From Varibaculum vaginae (lineage in GTDB: Bacteria > Actinomycetota > Actinomycetes > Actinomycetales > Actinomycetaceae), in contig NZ_UWNY01000001.1 in assembly GCF_900604285.1 (NCBI RefSeq), forward strand, positions 62,001-126,000: a DNA stretch of 64,000 nt, written 5' to 3'. The position numbers and the translations under genes are program-made. Below the pieces are notes generated by a model. It ran no database searches. It was not told the origin of the DNA and saw only the letters and a program-made list of their open reading frames with translations. Positions 7,732 through 16,369 of this stretch are shown one piece after another. Position 1 is the stretch's first letter. Each line of letters begins with the position of its first letter.

Positions 7732-8468
7732 GTCTTATCGCTACTACCTCACAGGTTGTGACCCTGATGCCCTTGGCTGCAGATGGTTCCGGCAAGTGGT
7801 TTTCCAATCCAGTAATTTCCAACAACCTACTAGAAGCCACTTTAGAGACGATTTATATGTCGTTTTGGTCGGGATTTTTCTCGATTCTACTGGGGCTGCC
7901 AATCGGTTTACTGCTAGTTGCTACCGCCCCTGCAGGACTACTGTCAGCTTCTAAGGTCGCGCGAGTTATCTACTCGGTGTTGGGACTCATCGTGAACGTA
8001 GGCCGCTCGCTGCCCTTCGTCATTTTGATGATTTCAATTATTCCCTTCACTCGTCTGCTGGTAGGCACCTCTTTAGGGTGGAAAGCGGCGGTAGTGCCAC
8101 TAACTCTGGCAGCTGCTCCTTTCTTTGCTCGCCTGGTGGAATCTAATGTGCAAGGCGTAGAAAGTGGCAAACTAGAAGCCGCAAAAATGGCGGGAGCCTC
8201 CAACTGGCAAATCATGTTGGGAGTACAGGTTCGCGAGGCACTTCCTTCTTTAATCCAGTCGGTTACCGTCACCTTAATCTCTTTGATTGGTTATGGTGCG
8301 ATGGCAGGTACTTTAGGTACCGGCGGCCTGGGCGCTCTAGCCATGAACTATGGTTACACCCGCTTTATGGGTGACGTGATGCTAATCGTCGTTATCGATA
8401 TCTTGCTGATTGTTGTCATCGTGCAGTGGGTAGGCGACATGCTTAGCCGGCTGGTCGATCACCGCTAA
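7728..8468 (+). CDS. metI: Methionine ABC transporter permease
   Basis: A 246-residue inner-membrane permease with five or six hydrophobic segments and the coupling-loop signature ESGKLEAAKMAGASNWQIM (EAA motif), which contacts the ATPase. The N-terminal half resembles MetI (ATLETIYMSFWSGFFS). It begins inside the end of metN (ATGA), so the two are translationally coupled. MetQ follows after 185 nt, a longer gap that includes a small hairpin. Confidence 0.93.
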   Translation: MSLIATTSQVVTLMPLAADGSGKWFSNPVISNNLLEATLETIYMSFWSGFFSILLGLPIGLLLVATAPAGLLSASKVARVIYSVLGLIVNVGRSLPFVILMISIIPFTRLLVGTSLGWKAAVVPLTLAAAPFFARLVESNVQGVESGKLEAAKMAGASNWQIMLGVQVREALPSLIQSVTVTLISLIGYGAMAGTLGTGGLGALAMNYGYTRFMGDVMLIVVIDILLIVVIVQWVGDMLSRLVDHR

Positions 8469-8491
8469 GGGAAAACCAGTCGGAGACCTTC

Positions 8492-8509
8492 ACCGCTAAA
8501 CCTAGCGGT
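8492..8509 (+). other. Small inverted repeat between metI and metQ
   Basis: ACCGCT and AGCGGT form a 6-bp stem with a 6-nt loop, followed loosely by T-rich sequence. It could be a weak terminator or a processing site that sets the MetQ to MetNI ratio. Confidence 0.35.
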
Positions 8510-8653
8510 TTAAGATTTAACCTTTTTCCTCCCTGGCACCACGCTAGGCAGCTGGGGAAACTTCCGGCCTCGTCCGCTTGATAGACGCAGGCGAGGACGG
8601 GTAATAAAACTTTGTAAACTACCTAAAAAACAACCATTTAAAAGGAAATGAAA

Positions 8654-9478
8654 ATGAAAACTTGGAAGAAAATTGTAGCCGCAGCTGGAGCTGCTGGTCT
8701 GGCCCTAAGTCTGGCTGCTTGCGGTGGTAACTCCGCTGCTGACACCAACAAGCTAATTGTGGGAGCCTCTCCTACGCCTCATGCGGAGATCCTGCGTTAC
8801 GTGGCCGATAACTTAGCTAAAAAGCAGGGCATCGAGTTGGAAGTCAAAGAGTACACCGACTACGTCCTGCCGAATGAAGCCTTGAACTCTGGGGATCTGG
8901 ATGCCAACTATTATCAGACGGTTCCCTACTTCGATGAGAAGACCGCTAAGAACAACTGGCACTTCGATCATGGTAAGGGAATCCACTTGGAGCCAGTGGG
9001 AATTTATTCCGAAAAGCTCAAGGATATTAAGGATCTCAAAGATGGCGCCAAGATTGGGGTCATCACCGATGAAACTAACCAGAAGCGCGGTCTGAAGCTA
9101 CTGGCTGATAATGGTTTGATTAAATTGCCAAAGGATGAAAATCAACATTTAGTGTCGGTAATCGCCAAGTCTAAAGAATACAATCCGCGTGGCTTCGACC
9201 TGTCTGAGGTGGAAGGTCCCCAGTTGGTGCGCTCCCTAGCTGACCTGGATATCGCGGTGATTAACGGTAACTTTGCTCTAGATGGGGGCAAAAAACCCTC
9301 CGACGCTTTGGTTCTAGAATCCCCCAAGGATAACCCTTCGCTGAACATTCTGGTTTGGAAGAAGGACTCCGAAAAGCTGGAAGCGATTAAGAAGCTGGAC
9401 GCTTTGCTGCACTCTCCGGAAGTCAAGGCTTTCATTGAAAAGAAATGGCCGAACAAGGCAGTGCTACCTGGTTTTTAA
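8654..9478 (+). CDS. metQ: Methionine-binding lipoprotein (NlpA/MetQ)
   Basis: A lipoprotein signal peptide ends in the lipobox LAAC (LSLAACGGN), so the mature protein would be anchored to the outer face of the membrane. The rest is the NlpA/MetQ binding fold (KLIVGASPTPHAEIL, NYYQTVPYF, GVITDETNQ). Two in-frame ATGs are possible. The one at 8654 has AAAGGA seven bases upstream; the one at 8648 sits only one base after it, so 8654 is chosen (274 residues). It serves as receptor for MetNI in the same SAM-regulated unit and ends at a strong terminator. Confidence 0.94.
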   Translation: MKTWKKIVAAAGAAGLALSLAACGGNSAADTNKLIVGASPTPHAEILRYVADNLAKKQGIELEVKEYTDYVLPNEALNSGDLDANYYQTVPYFDEKTAKNNWHFDHGKGIHLEPVGIYSEKLKDIKDLKDGAKIGVITDETNQKRGLKLLADNGLIKLPKDENQHLVSVIAKSKEYNPRGFDLSEVEGPQLVRSLADLDIAVINGNFALDGGKKPSDALVLESPKDNPSLNILVWKKDSEKLEAIKKLDALLHSPEVKAFIEKKWPNKAVLPGF

Positions 9479-9523
9479 TCCTTCTCACCTAGCTGCGGTA
9501 AATATCTAGTTGGTTTAAATATT

Positions 9524-9566
9524 AGAGGAGGGTTCGAAGATTTTCTTCGAACCCTCCTCTTTTTTA
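9524..9566 (+). terminator. Intrinsic terminator of metNIQ
   Basis: A 17-bp perfect stem (AGAGGAGGGTTCGAAGA with its complement) and a three-base loop, followed by TTTTTATTT. It may also serve the convergent EIIA gene. Confidence 0.93.
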
Positions 9567-9623
9567 TTTGGTCAGTGTCCTTTCTGGTTGAAGGACATCT
9601 TTCAGTTTTCCTGAAATCTCGCC

Positions 9624-10100
9624 TTACCGGTTAGCTTGCAAAGTGATCTGACATAGTGGGGTTCCTGCCTGCACTGTGCCAGGGGTAAAGTCCACTGCCG
9701 CCACTTGATTTCGCCCGATAAAAACCACTGGGGTAATCGGATCTTTCTTGAGAGCTACCAGGCGCGGGATATCAACCTTAACAACAGGCTGTCCGGCTCT
9801 AACCTCATCACCCTCTCTAAGTAGCTGCTGAAAACCCACACCTTTAAGCCCCACAGTATCTAATCCCACGTGCACCAGTACTTCTAGGGAATTAGCCTCC
9901 CCCACCAGCGCGAAGGCGTGTCCAGTTTTGAATAGTTTGATGATTTTTCCACTAACCGGAGACAACACTGACTGCACCTGTACTAAAGGGCGAATAGCCA
10001 TTCCCTGTCCCAACATTTTTTGGGAAAAAACCGGATCTGGAACCGCTGTTACCGGAATAACTTCTCCACTAAGAGGAGCCAGAATCGAAAGGGCTGTCAT
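9624..10100 (-). CDS. PTS glucose-type EIIA protein
   Basis: A 158-residue single-domain EIIA of the glucose superfamily. The phosphorylated histidine is His77 in LVHVGLDTV, with the auxiliary histidine His61 in TGHAFAL. EIIA receives phosphate from HPr and passes it to a membrane EIIB-EIIC, and in many bacteria signals carbon status. No EIIB, EIIC, HPr or EI gene is in the window, so it must work with a complex encoded elsewhere. It follows a LacI regulator by 43 nt on the same strand. A second EIIA of the same type lies at 29703-30194. Confidence 0.9.
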   Translation of the reverse strand: MTALSILAPLSGEVIPVTAVPDPVFSQKMLGQGMAIRPLVQVQSVLSPVSGKIIKLFKTGHAFALVGEANSLEVLVHVGLDTVGLKGVGFQQLLREGDEVRAGQPVVKVDIPRLVALKKDPITPVVFIGRNQVAAVDFTPGTVQAGTPLCQITLQANR

Positions 10101-10143
10101 TTAGTTCCCCTTTTTGTTTTCAGTCGGAACATATGCCCGAGTC

Positions 10144-11178
10144 TTAAGCGGTTTTTCGCACAATCAGTCGGGTTTCCACCTGGGTTTCGGCGGCATTCCA
10201 TTTCTTGGCATAGTTATCTTCACCTAGGAAGAACTCTACGTGCTCTACCAGGCGTTTAACCGCGAGTTTGGCAAGTTCTTCGCGATCTTGCCGCACGGTA
10301 GTTAGTTCCACATAGGATTCAGCAGCAATCGGGGTATCGTCAAAACCAGCTACCTCAATTTGGTGTGGAATACTAATGCCTTCTTGCCACATCCTGATCA
10401 TGAATCCTTGAGCGCACAGGTCGTTAAAGCACATTACTGCCCGGGGAAAATCCCTCTCTCCTGTGCTTACCTGACGCATTATCTGATCGGCCACCCGCGC
10501 CCCGTCGCTTGGATTCTGGCCCCCCTGATAGATACGATTCGCGCCCCCAGTGCCAGGTTCTAATCCGGATTCCCTAAGGCAACGCCGAAATGCTGCTTCT
10601 CGTACCCGAGCGTTAGCCTGATTATCGCCGCAAATATGCACGATGTCGTCTAGTCCCTGCTTCCGTAAATACTTGAAACATTCTTCAATCCCGGAGGCGT
10701 CATCGGATACTACCGCATCGACATTGTTGGAACCAGATTCTTGACAGAGGGTAATTAGCGGTATCGTGGCAGCAACTTTCTCTAAATAATCGGCGGGAAG
10801 CTTTGTTCCTATTAGCACGATTCCCTCGCAGCGGTCTTGCAGTAAGGATTCTATGCAATCCATTTCGCTGCGCTGCCCCACGCAACCCGCTGCCACCAAG
10901 CGATAGCCCTCTTTATCGGCGTAACGATATAGCGGATCCATTAACGAAATTTGGAACTCTTGTTCCATATAAAAAACGACACCTAGCAAATAGCTACGAT
11001 CGAGGCGAATTAGGGCGGCCTGCCGGTCAGGGCGGTACCCCATCTCAAAAGCGGCGCGCTGAATCTCTGCACGTCTCTTTTCCGAAACTCCGGGTCGTCC
11101 GGACAATGCAACAGACACCGTAGAAATGGCGGCTCCCACTTCCTTGGCCACATCGGAGATAGTTAATTTTTGTTTCAT
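10144..11178 (-). CDS. LacI family transcriptional regulator
   Basis: The first 50 residues form the LacI helix-turn-helix and hinge (TISDVAKEVGAAISTVSVAL and SGRPGVSEKRR), and the remaining 290 a periplasmic-binding-protein sugar-sensing domain with DDTPIAAESYVELTTVRQD near the end. At 344 residues it is full length. The ligand is not evident. A perfect LacI-type palindrome CGAAACGTTTCG lies at 12411-12422, upstream of the sugar isomerase transcribed towards this gene, so that gene is a probable target. It is followed by a PTS EIIA gene and is likely to control local sugar use. Confidence 0.92.
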   Translation of the reverse strand: MKQKLTISDVAKEVGAAISTVSVALSGRPGVSEKRRAEIQRAAFEMGYRPDRQAALIRLDRSYLLGVVFYMEQEFQISLMDPLYRYADKEGYRLVAAGCVGQRSEMDCIESLLQDRCEGIVLIGTKLPADYLEKVAATIPLITLCQESGSNNVDAVVSDDASGIEECFKYLRKQGLDDIVHICGDNQANARVREAAFRRCLRESGLEPGTGGANRIYQGGQNPSDGARVADQIMRQVSTGERDFPRAVMCFNDLCAQGFMIRMWQEGISIPHQIEVAGFDDTPIAAESYVELTTVRQDREELAKLAVKRLVEHVEFFLGEDNYAKKWNAAETQVETRLIVRKTA

Positions 11179-11359
11179 AATGCTGCTCTTAGGCTATCGC
11201 TACATAGCCCCTAATCATGAAGATTCAAACCCCGGGAACACAAACTCGATCAAAATATTAAAAAACTGACTAATGTACGCCCATACTTTATTCAAATAAT
11301 CACCAATAGATATAAATTAACCTACCCCTTTCACGGGTTGCAAACTGGTATTCCATTAT

Positions 11360-11409
11360 GTAAGGAAGATTTTCCGAGGACACCCGCGCCCTCGAAAAAT
11401 CTTCCTTAC
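11360..11409. repeat. Long imperfect hairpin downstream of the sugar isomerase
   Basis: GTAAGGAAGATTTTCCGAGG pairs with CCTCGAAAAATCTTCCTTAC almost perfectly (about 19 of 20) around a 9-10 nt loop. It starts 18 nt past the isomerase stop. There is no external U-run on either strand, so it may act as an mRNA-stabilising hairpin or Rho-assisted stop. Confidence 0.6.
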
Positions 11410-11427
11410 GTGTTTACGGAAATACTG

Positions 11428-12294
11428 CTACTGACCGAACTCGCTTTTTACCCGGGCAATCATCTTTTTATTGATCTCATCAGCATGATCATGCCAGCCA
11501 AATACACACAGCGACAACACTCCGTCGAAGTTCATATCCCGCAAGGTGCTAAACAGCTCATCCCAGGGAACTTCACCCATGCCAATCTCGTTATGCTGAT
11601 GCACCCGCGCATCGACCCCCGGAGGATTAATTACATAACGATTCCCATCGAAGGCTTTGTGGTTAAACACATCGGCGATATGTACTTCTTTGAGGAGATC
11701 TCCCGCGGAGCGCAGCATTCGTTCAACATCGCCCTTACCGTCTGAGAGGTGGAAAGTATGCGGAGCGCAGTATTCATACCCGATCCAGGGCTTATTTACG
11801 CCGCGAATCAAGTTGATGGCAGGATCTTGCATCTCCACGAAGTCATAGGGATGCGCTTCCATATGTAGCTGAATCCCATATTTTTCAAAATCGGGAGTGA
11901 GTTCTTCGATGGACTTGTACCACTGATGTTCGCAGCGCCGCGGGGTGTTGGGATCCCCAGAAAATTCAGAAACAATCTCACGTACATCTAACTGATCTGC
12001 AATCTCCAGCAACCGACGCCAGTTATGCACTTGAGCTTGCCGTTCTTCCTCGTCTACACACGACCAGTTAAACACCGGGTTCAAAGTGGCAATTTTAACC
12101 CCGGATTCCTTCTGTGCCTTGTTAAGCTCTGCGATGTAAGCATCGTCAGCTTTGGGGTAATGATGCCAGAAGTGAAAATCTGCCGTTGGTGAAAGTTCTA
12201 CGTAATCAAAACCCAGTTCCCGAGCTTTATGCAAGGTTTGGGAAACCGGCATAAACCAGTAATACATATTGGGGTCGAGGGCGATCTTGACCAT
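11428..12294 (-). CDS. Sugar phosphate isomerase/epimerase (TIM barrel)
   Basis: A 288-residue protein of the AP-endonuclease-2/xylose-isomerase-like TIM-barrel family. Features include GFDYVELSPTADF near the N-terminus, the metal-ligand region QLHMEAHPYDFVE, the HIADVFNHKA strand, and a terminal EIGMGEVPWDELF with acidic residues typical of these epimerases. Relatives include IolE, IolI and hexulose-phosphate epimerases; the exact sugar cannot be assigned. It has its own promoter region containing a LacI-type operator and is followed by a LacI regulator and EIIA, which points to a small catabolic regulon. Confidence 0.8.
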   Translation of the reverse strand: MVKIALDPNMYYWFMPVSQTLHKARELGFDYVELSPTADFHFWHHYPKADDAYIAELNKAQKESGVKIATLNPVFNWSCVDEEERQAQVHNWRRLLEIADQLDVREIVSEFSGDPNTPRRCEHQWYKSIEELTPDFEKYGIQLHMEAHPYDFVEMQDPAINLIRGVNKPWIGYEYCAPHTFHLSDGKGDVERMLRSAGDLLKEVHIADVFNHKAFDGNRYVINPPGVDARVHQHNEIGMGEVPWDELFSTLRDMNFDGVLSLCVFGWHDHADEINKKMIARVKSEFGQ

Positions 12295-12410
12295 AATCCA
12301 TTCCTTCTATTTTTGGGGGTGACTATATTTATCAGGGCGGTTTCCGAGGCTTCCCCGCAGGCAGCAGCCTCTTCGCTCCGCTTATCTTTATTGGGTACCC
12401 TCAGTCTAGC

Positions 12411-12422
12411 CGAAACGTTTCG
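12411..12422. promoter_or_regulatory. LacI-family operator
   Basis: CGAAACGTTTCG is a perfect 12-bp palindrome with a central CG, the usual LacI/GalR-type operator form. It lies 117 bp upstream of the sugar isomerase start. The rest of 12295-12620, between the isomerase and pdxS, has no coding frame that can be supported. Confidence 0.7.
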
Positions 12423-12625
12423 TTATGTCGAGGCTTTTCCGAGATTCCCTTTTGCGAACTTGGCATTCACCAAATCCCGTCCACCTTTATTTAACACGCG
12501 TTAAGCTAGGGAGTCAAGGTAGCTTTCTCTGCTGTTTTGCACGCGCAAAAAATAGCTGCGGCCTACACATTTACCCCCAGAGCCCTCTTTGCCAAAAAAA
12601 TAACTATTACCCCAAGTTAGTTTGT

Positions 12626-12686
12626 AAAGTAGATGCCTAGAGGGTGGCGGCACTACTTTGCTCCGCAAACCCAGAAGGCTAGGCAT
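12626..12686 (+). ncRNA. Structured pdxS leader, possible pseudoknot
   Basis: ATGCCTAG (12633-12640) pairs perfectly with CTAGGCAT (12679-12686). Nested inside are GGGT (12642-12645) with ACCC (12669-12672) and GCGG (12647-12650) with CCGC (12663-12666). The terminal loop contains CTACTTT (12653-12659), complementary to AAAGTAG (12626-12632) just upstream, giving a loop-to-5'-flank pseudoknot. The ribosome site GAAGGA begins six bases after the outer stem. I do not recognise the family. The transcription start is unknown, and if it lies after 12632 the pseudoknot could not form. Confidence 0.5.
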
Positions 12687-12703
12687 AGAAAGAAGGAACG
12701 GAA

Positions 12704-13618
12704 ATGGAAACCGCTAACGCAACTACTGTCCAGGAATCGAACGACCTCAAAGAGCGGGTGGCACTTAACCGCCAGCTCGCGCAAATGCTAAAAGGCGGCG
12801 TAATAATGGACGTCACTACCCCGGAACAGGCACGGATTGCCGAGGACGCGGGAGCGGCCGCCGTTATGGCTCTAGAACGCATCCCCGCCGATATTCGTGC
12901 CGCAGGCGGGGTATCCCGGATGAGCGACCCAGCAATGATCAAAGGCATTCAGGAGGCAGTTTCGATTCCAGTTATGGCGAAATGCCGAATTGGACATTTT
13001 GTGGAAGCTCAGCTTTTGGAGGCCATCGAAATCGACTACATCGATGAGTCAGAAGTTCTTTCTCCGGCCGACGATGTTTACCACATCGATAAAACCCAGT
13101 TCAAAGTACCTTTCGTGTGTGGGGCACGCAACCTGGGTGAAGCGTTGCGACGCATTGGCGAGGGCGCAACTATGATTCGCACCAAGGGTGAACCGGGAAC
13201 CGGCGACATAGTACAGGCAGTTACCCATATGCGCGCCATGAACGCCGAAATTCGCCGAGTCTCCAGCCTACGTACAGACGAGCTTTTTGAAGCTGCCAAG
13301 CAACTAGAAGTCCCGCTGGCACTCCTGAAAGAGGTACACGATTCTTCGCGGCTACCGGTAGTAAACTTCGCGGCTGGCGGAGTAGCTACTCCGGCGGATG
13401 CAGCCTTGATGATGCAGCTTGGAGCCGAGGGCGTATTCGTAGGTTCGGGAATTTTCAAGTCCGGAAATCCTGCCAAACGTGCCAGCGCCATCGTCAAAGC
13501 GGTAACTAACTTTAGGGACGCGAAACTAATCGCAGAACTATCCGAAAATCTAGGCGAAGCCATGGTAGGAATTAACGAAAGTGAAATTGACCTGCTGATG
13601 GCAGAGCGCGGAAAATAA
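12704..13618 (+). CDS. pdxS: Pyridoxal 5'-phosphate synthase, lyase subunit PdxS
   Basis: A 304-residue TIM-barrel enzyme that builds PLP from ribose 5-phosphate, glyceraldehyde 3-phosphate and ammonia. Conserved segments are [40 protein letters not shown], the MAKCRIGHF lysine that binds the pentose, and [10 protein letters not shown] with the second catalytic lysine. [17 protein letters not shown] forms the phosphate site. It is followed after 35 nt by pdxT, which supplies ammonia; the two assemble as a 12:12 complex. The 5' leader is structured. PLP made here would serve the window's own PLP enzymes TrpB2 and the sugar aminotransferase. Confidence 0.97.
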   Translation: METANATTVQESNDLKERVALNRQLAQMLKGGVIMDVTTPEQARIAEDAGAAAVMALERIPADIRAAGGVSRMSDPAMIKGIQEAVSIPVMAKCRIGHFVEAQLLEAIEIDYIDESEVLSPADDVYHIDKTQFKVPFVCGARNLGEALRRIGEGATMIRTKGEPGTGDIVQAVTHMRAMNAEIRRVSSLRTDELFEAAKQLEVPLALLKEVHDSSRLPVVNFAAGGVATPADAALMMQLGAEGVFVGSGIFKSGNPAKRASAIVKAVTNFRDAKLIAELSENLGEAMVGINESEIDLLMAERGK

Positions 13619-13653
13619 CCCCTTCGCACAACAGAAACGGCCAGTGTAAATAA

Positions 13654-14223
13654 ATGGAAAAAGTTGGCGTCCTCGCAGTTCAAGGAGCATTTATAGAGCA
13701 TGAACAATGCCTGCAGAAACTGGGGGCTCAGGTGGTTGAACTGCGGGAAGCCGCAGACTTACACAGCGGTTTTAACCGCCTGGTACTGCCGGGTGGAGAA
13801 TCCACAGTGCAATCTAAACTGTTGATTGAACTGGGTATGGCTGATCGGCTACGGGAAATGATTACCGCTGGAATGCCGGTTCTTGGTACTTGCGCAGGAT
13901 TAATCTTGCTGGCCAAGCGAATTATGGGTAAACGCAGCGTGGATCGCACCGCACTAGGTACCCTAGATGTGACCGTGGAACGTAATGCCTACGGACGCCA
14001 ACTAGGTTCCTTTAATACTCGAGCTGACTTTGCGGGGATGGAAGATCTGCCGATGACTTTCATTCGTGCTCCACGGATTAACAACGTGGAGACGGGCGTA
14101 GAAGAACTCGGACGAGTAAATGGGGCAATTGTGGGGGCGCGAGCCGCCAATCAGATCGGGGTTACTTTTCACCCCGAACTAACTGGCGACCCGCGCCTGC
14201 ACCAAATGTTCTTGAACTTATAA
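13654..14223 (+). CDS. pdxT: Pyridoxal 5'-phosphate synthase, glutaminase subunit PdxT
   Basis: A 189-residue class I glutamine amidotransferase. The oxyanion region is LPGGESTVQSKLL, the nucleophilic Cys lies in LGTCAGLILLA, and the His-Glu pair in TFHPELTGD. It hydrolyses glutamine and channels ammonia to PdxS. The length is normal for PdxT. It shares the pdxS transcript, with no promoter visible in the 35-nt gap and only a weak ribosome site. It ends 15 bp before the stop codon of the convergent mmsA. Confidence 0.96.
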   Translation: MEKVGVLAVQGAFIEHEQCLQKLGAQVVELREAADLHSGFNRLVLPGGESTVQSKLLIELGMADRLREMITAGMPVLGTCAGLILLAKRIMGKRSVDRTALGTLDVTVERNAYGRQLGSFNTRADFAGMEDLPMTFIRAPRINNVETGVEELGRVNGAIVGARAANQIGVTFHPELTGDPRLHQMFLNL

Positions 14224-14238
14224 GTTCCTTAACTGTCC

Positions 14239-15741
14239 TTATTCTTCCTCGCGCTGGAAGCTCATCGAGGCTTCATAGTGTCCCGACTCGCTCGGCCAAC
14301 GGGTGGTAATCGCCTTGGCTTTGGTGTAGAACTTCACGCCCTCGGGACCGTGAATATGGGTATCTCCAAGCAGAGACTCCTTCCAACCACCGAAGGAATA
14401 GTAGGCTACCGGGGTCGGAATCGGAACATTAACCCCAACCATTCCGGCCTCAACCGCTAGGGTGAACTTGCGTGCTACCCCGCCGTCATTGGTAAAGATC
14501 GCGGAACCATTGCCGAAGGGCGAAGAGTTAACGATTTCGATGGCTTCTTCATAGGTGTCCGCGCGGGTAATCACTAGTACCGGCCCAAAGATTTCCTCGT
14601 AATACACCGGAGCGTCCTTGGGGCAGTTATCGATAATGGTCGGCCCCACGAAGTATCCGTTCGGGTAACCTTCCGGCCGGAATCCACGTCCGTCACGCAC
14701 GATAGTCGCACCACGCTCTTCAGCGTCAGTAATCAGACCTTCGATACGTTCCTGTGCTTTCTTGTCGATAACCGGACCCATCTCGCAGCCCTCGACCATA
14801 CCTTGATCTACGTGGATCTTATCGGCGTGAGCCTTAATTTTCTCGGCTAGCTTTTCACCAGCGCTTCCTACTGCTACTACCACCGGCAAAGCCATGCAGC
14901 GTTCACCCGCAGCGCCGAAAGCTGCTGCAGAAAGATGCTTGGCAGCGAAATCAATATCTGCATCTGGCATCACGATGGCGTGATTATTTGCGCCACCCAA
15001 CGCCTGTACGCGTTTACCATGAGAAACTCCGGTGTTCTGCACGATATGAGCAACTGGAGTAGAGCCCACAAACGAAATGGCATCAATACCCGGATGTTCC
15101 AGAATCGAGGTCACCAAATTACGGTTGCCCGTCAAAACCTGGTAAATCCCGTCCGGTAGCCCCGCTTGCTTGTAAAGCTCTCCGGTGAAGAGCGCAGCGG
15201 AAGGAGTAGAAGATGCGGGCTTAATAATAATGGCGTTACCAGTGGCGATAGCCAGAGGGTGCATCCACATAGGCACCATTGCCGGGAAGTTAAACGGGCA
15301 GATGCCTGCCACTACCCCGACCGGCTGCCGCACGGTGTAAATATCAACACCAGTTGAAATCTGGTAGGAGTGTTCGCCCTTCATGTTGGCGTTAATACCG
15401 CAAGCGTAATCAAGAGTTTCCCGCCCACGCTGAATTTCACCGATTGCGTCCGAGTAGTTTTTACCGTGTTCCTGGACGATTAGGCGCGCCATCTTATCTT
15501 GGTTTTCCAAGACCAAGTGGCGCATCTTGAACATGATGTCTACCCGCTTAGCCAGGGAAAGCTTAGCCCATTCTTTTTGTGCCTTGCGAGCAATTTCTAC
15601 CGCGTGATCCAAATCTTCACTCGACGCGGAGGGAATCGTAGCTACGACCTCTCCTAGCGCTGGATCTTCAATCTCAATTTGCCCGGTGGGTTTACCCTGC
15701 GCATATTCACCGTTAATCCAATGCTGCAATTGTTTCACCAT
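14239..15741 (-). CDS. mmsA: CoA-acylating methylmalonate-semialdehyde dehydrogenase
   Basis: A 500-residue aldehyde dehydrogenase of the MmsA/IolA type, which converts malonate or methylmalonate semialdehyde to acetyl- or propionyl-CoA in valine or myo-inositol breakdown. The family signatures are QPVGVVAGICPFNFPAMVP, FVGSTPVAHIV and the catalytic Cys in GAAGERCMALPVVV (about residue 285), the variant that separates MmsA from ordinary ALDHs. No other inositol or valine genes are adjacent; the isomerase at 11428-12294 is only a loose candidate partner. Two dyad-symmetric sites upstream suggest a dedicated regulator. Confidence 0.93.
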   Translation of the reverse strand: MVKQLQHWINGEYAQGKPTGQIEIEDPALGEVVATIPSASSEDLDHAVEIARKAQKEWAKLSLAKRVDIMFKMRHLVLENQDKMARLIVQEHGKNYSDAIGEIQRGRETLDYACGINANMKGEHSYQISTGVDIYTVRQPVGVVAGICPFNFPAMVPMWMHPLAIATGNAIIIKPASSTPSAALFTGELYKQAGLPDGIYQVLTGNRNLVTSILEHPGIDAISFVGSTPVAHIVQNTGVSHGKRVQALGGANNHAIVMPDADIDFAAKHLSAAAFGAAGERCMALPVVVAVGSAGEKLAEKIKAHADKIHVDQGMVEGCEMGPVIDKKAQERIEGLITDAEERGATIVRDGRGFRPEGYPNGYFVGPTIIDNCPKDAPVYYEEIFGPVLVITRADTYEEAIEIVNSSPFGNGSAIFTNDGGVARKFTLAVEAGMVGVNVPIPTPVAYYSFGGWKESLLGDTHIHGPEGVKFYTKAKAITTRWPSESGHYEASMSFQREEE

Positions 15742-15818
15742 TATCAGCGTCTCCTTTGAATATTGCTGACCTTATCGCCGGTCATGCCGGATTATCGACA
15801 TCCCCGTTGATTAACTAA

Positions 15819-15832
15819 ATTGTCCTTACAAT
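15819..15832. promoter_or_regulatory. Inverted repeat ATTGT-N4-ACAAT upstream of mmsA
   Basis: ATTGTCCTTACAAT has 5-bp arms and a 4-bp centre, similar to operators of GntR regulators of the FadR/FCD group. It lies 78 bp upstream of the mmsA start. No GntR gene is in the window. Confidence 0.4.
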
Positions 15833-15834
15833 AG

Positions 15835-15846
15835 CGACTATAGTCG
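15835..15846. promoter_or_regulatory. Perfect palindrome CGACTATAGTCG upstream of mmsA
   Basis: A 12-bp perfect dyad three bases beyond the ATTGT repeat, possibly a second operator half for the same regulator. The remaining 15847-16068 holds no recognised feature. Confidence 0.4.
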
Positions 15847-16068
15847 ACCTAAGTCCCAGACACAAGGAGAGTCTACTTAAAACTAGCGATTCTTTCATTA
15901 ATGCTTGAATTTAGAAAATCGGGAGCGCCTAGATAGTCACCACTGAGTATCTCCCCGATGAAACACATCCCTTAATTTTCACTTTACTGTTAAGCCGTAT
16001 TCCCGCACTATCAGCACAAACCCTCGGCAGTTATGAATACAACCCTACTATTGGCTACGGGCAGGCAT

Positions 16069-16254
16069 TCAAATTAGACAGACACTCACCCTTCCCGCCA
16101 GTAAAGAATTCCTCTGCGACCTAGCCATAACCGCTACAACTTCCACAAAGACCCCTTCCCCTAACAGCACCCAGATTAATGCAGTCCCAGATAAACCTGC
16201 ACTTAAGCCCGTACAGATAGTTTCGACAGCTCCGCCTGGAATAGGAAGGAACAC
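16069..16254 (-). pseudogene. Possible remnant of a flippase-like (LPG synthase TM) membrane protein
   Basis: A 61-codon frame includes FLPIPGGAVETICTGLSAG, which resembles the conserved PxPGG-(A)-VE-xxxxAGL motif in the membrane domain of lysylphosphatidylglycerol synthase/UPF0104 flippase-like proteins. Hydrophobic sequence continues for only about 25 residues. The homologous proteins exceed 300 residues and no flanking frame continues the match, so this would be a decayed fragment. The similarity is by eye only. Confidence 0.3.
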
Positions 16255-16369
16255 TTAGCGAAAATTCGGGTGTAGATCGCGGCTTAGCCTGCAGATAGCT
16301 AAAACCCGAAGCGGCGGCAAGCGTAAGGTGCTATCGACAACCAACTATAGGGCGTAGTTGCTTGAACTC

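Noticed and set aside
13078-13707. A 209-codon frame on the minus strand opposite pdxS
   Set aside because: It lies antisense to a certain gene, has Ser/Arg-rich shadow composition, no motif and no ribosome site.
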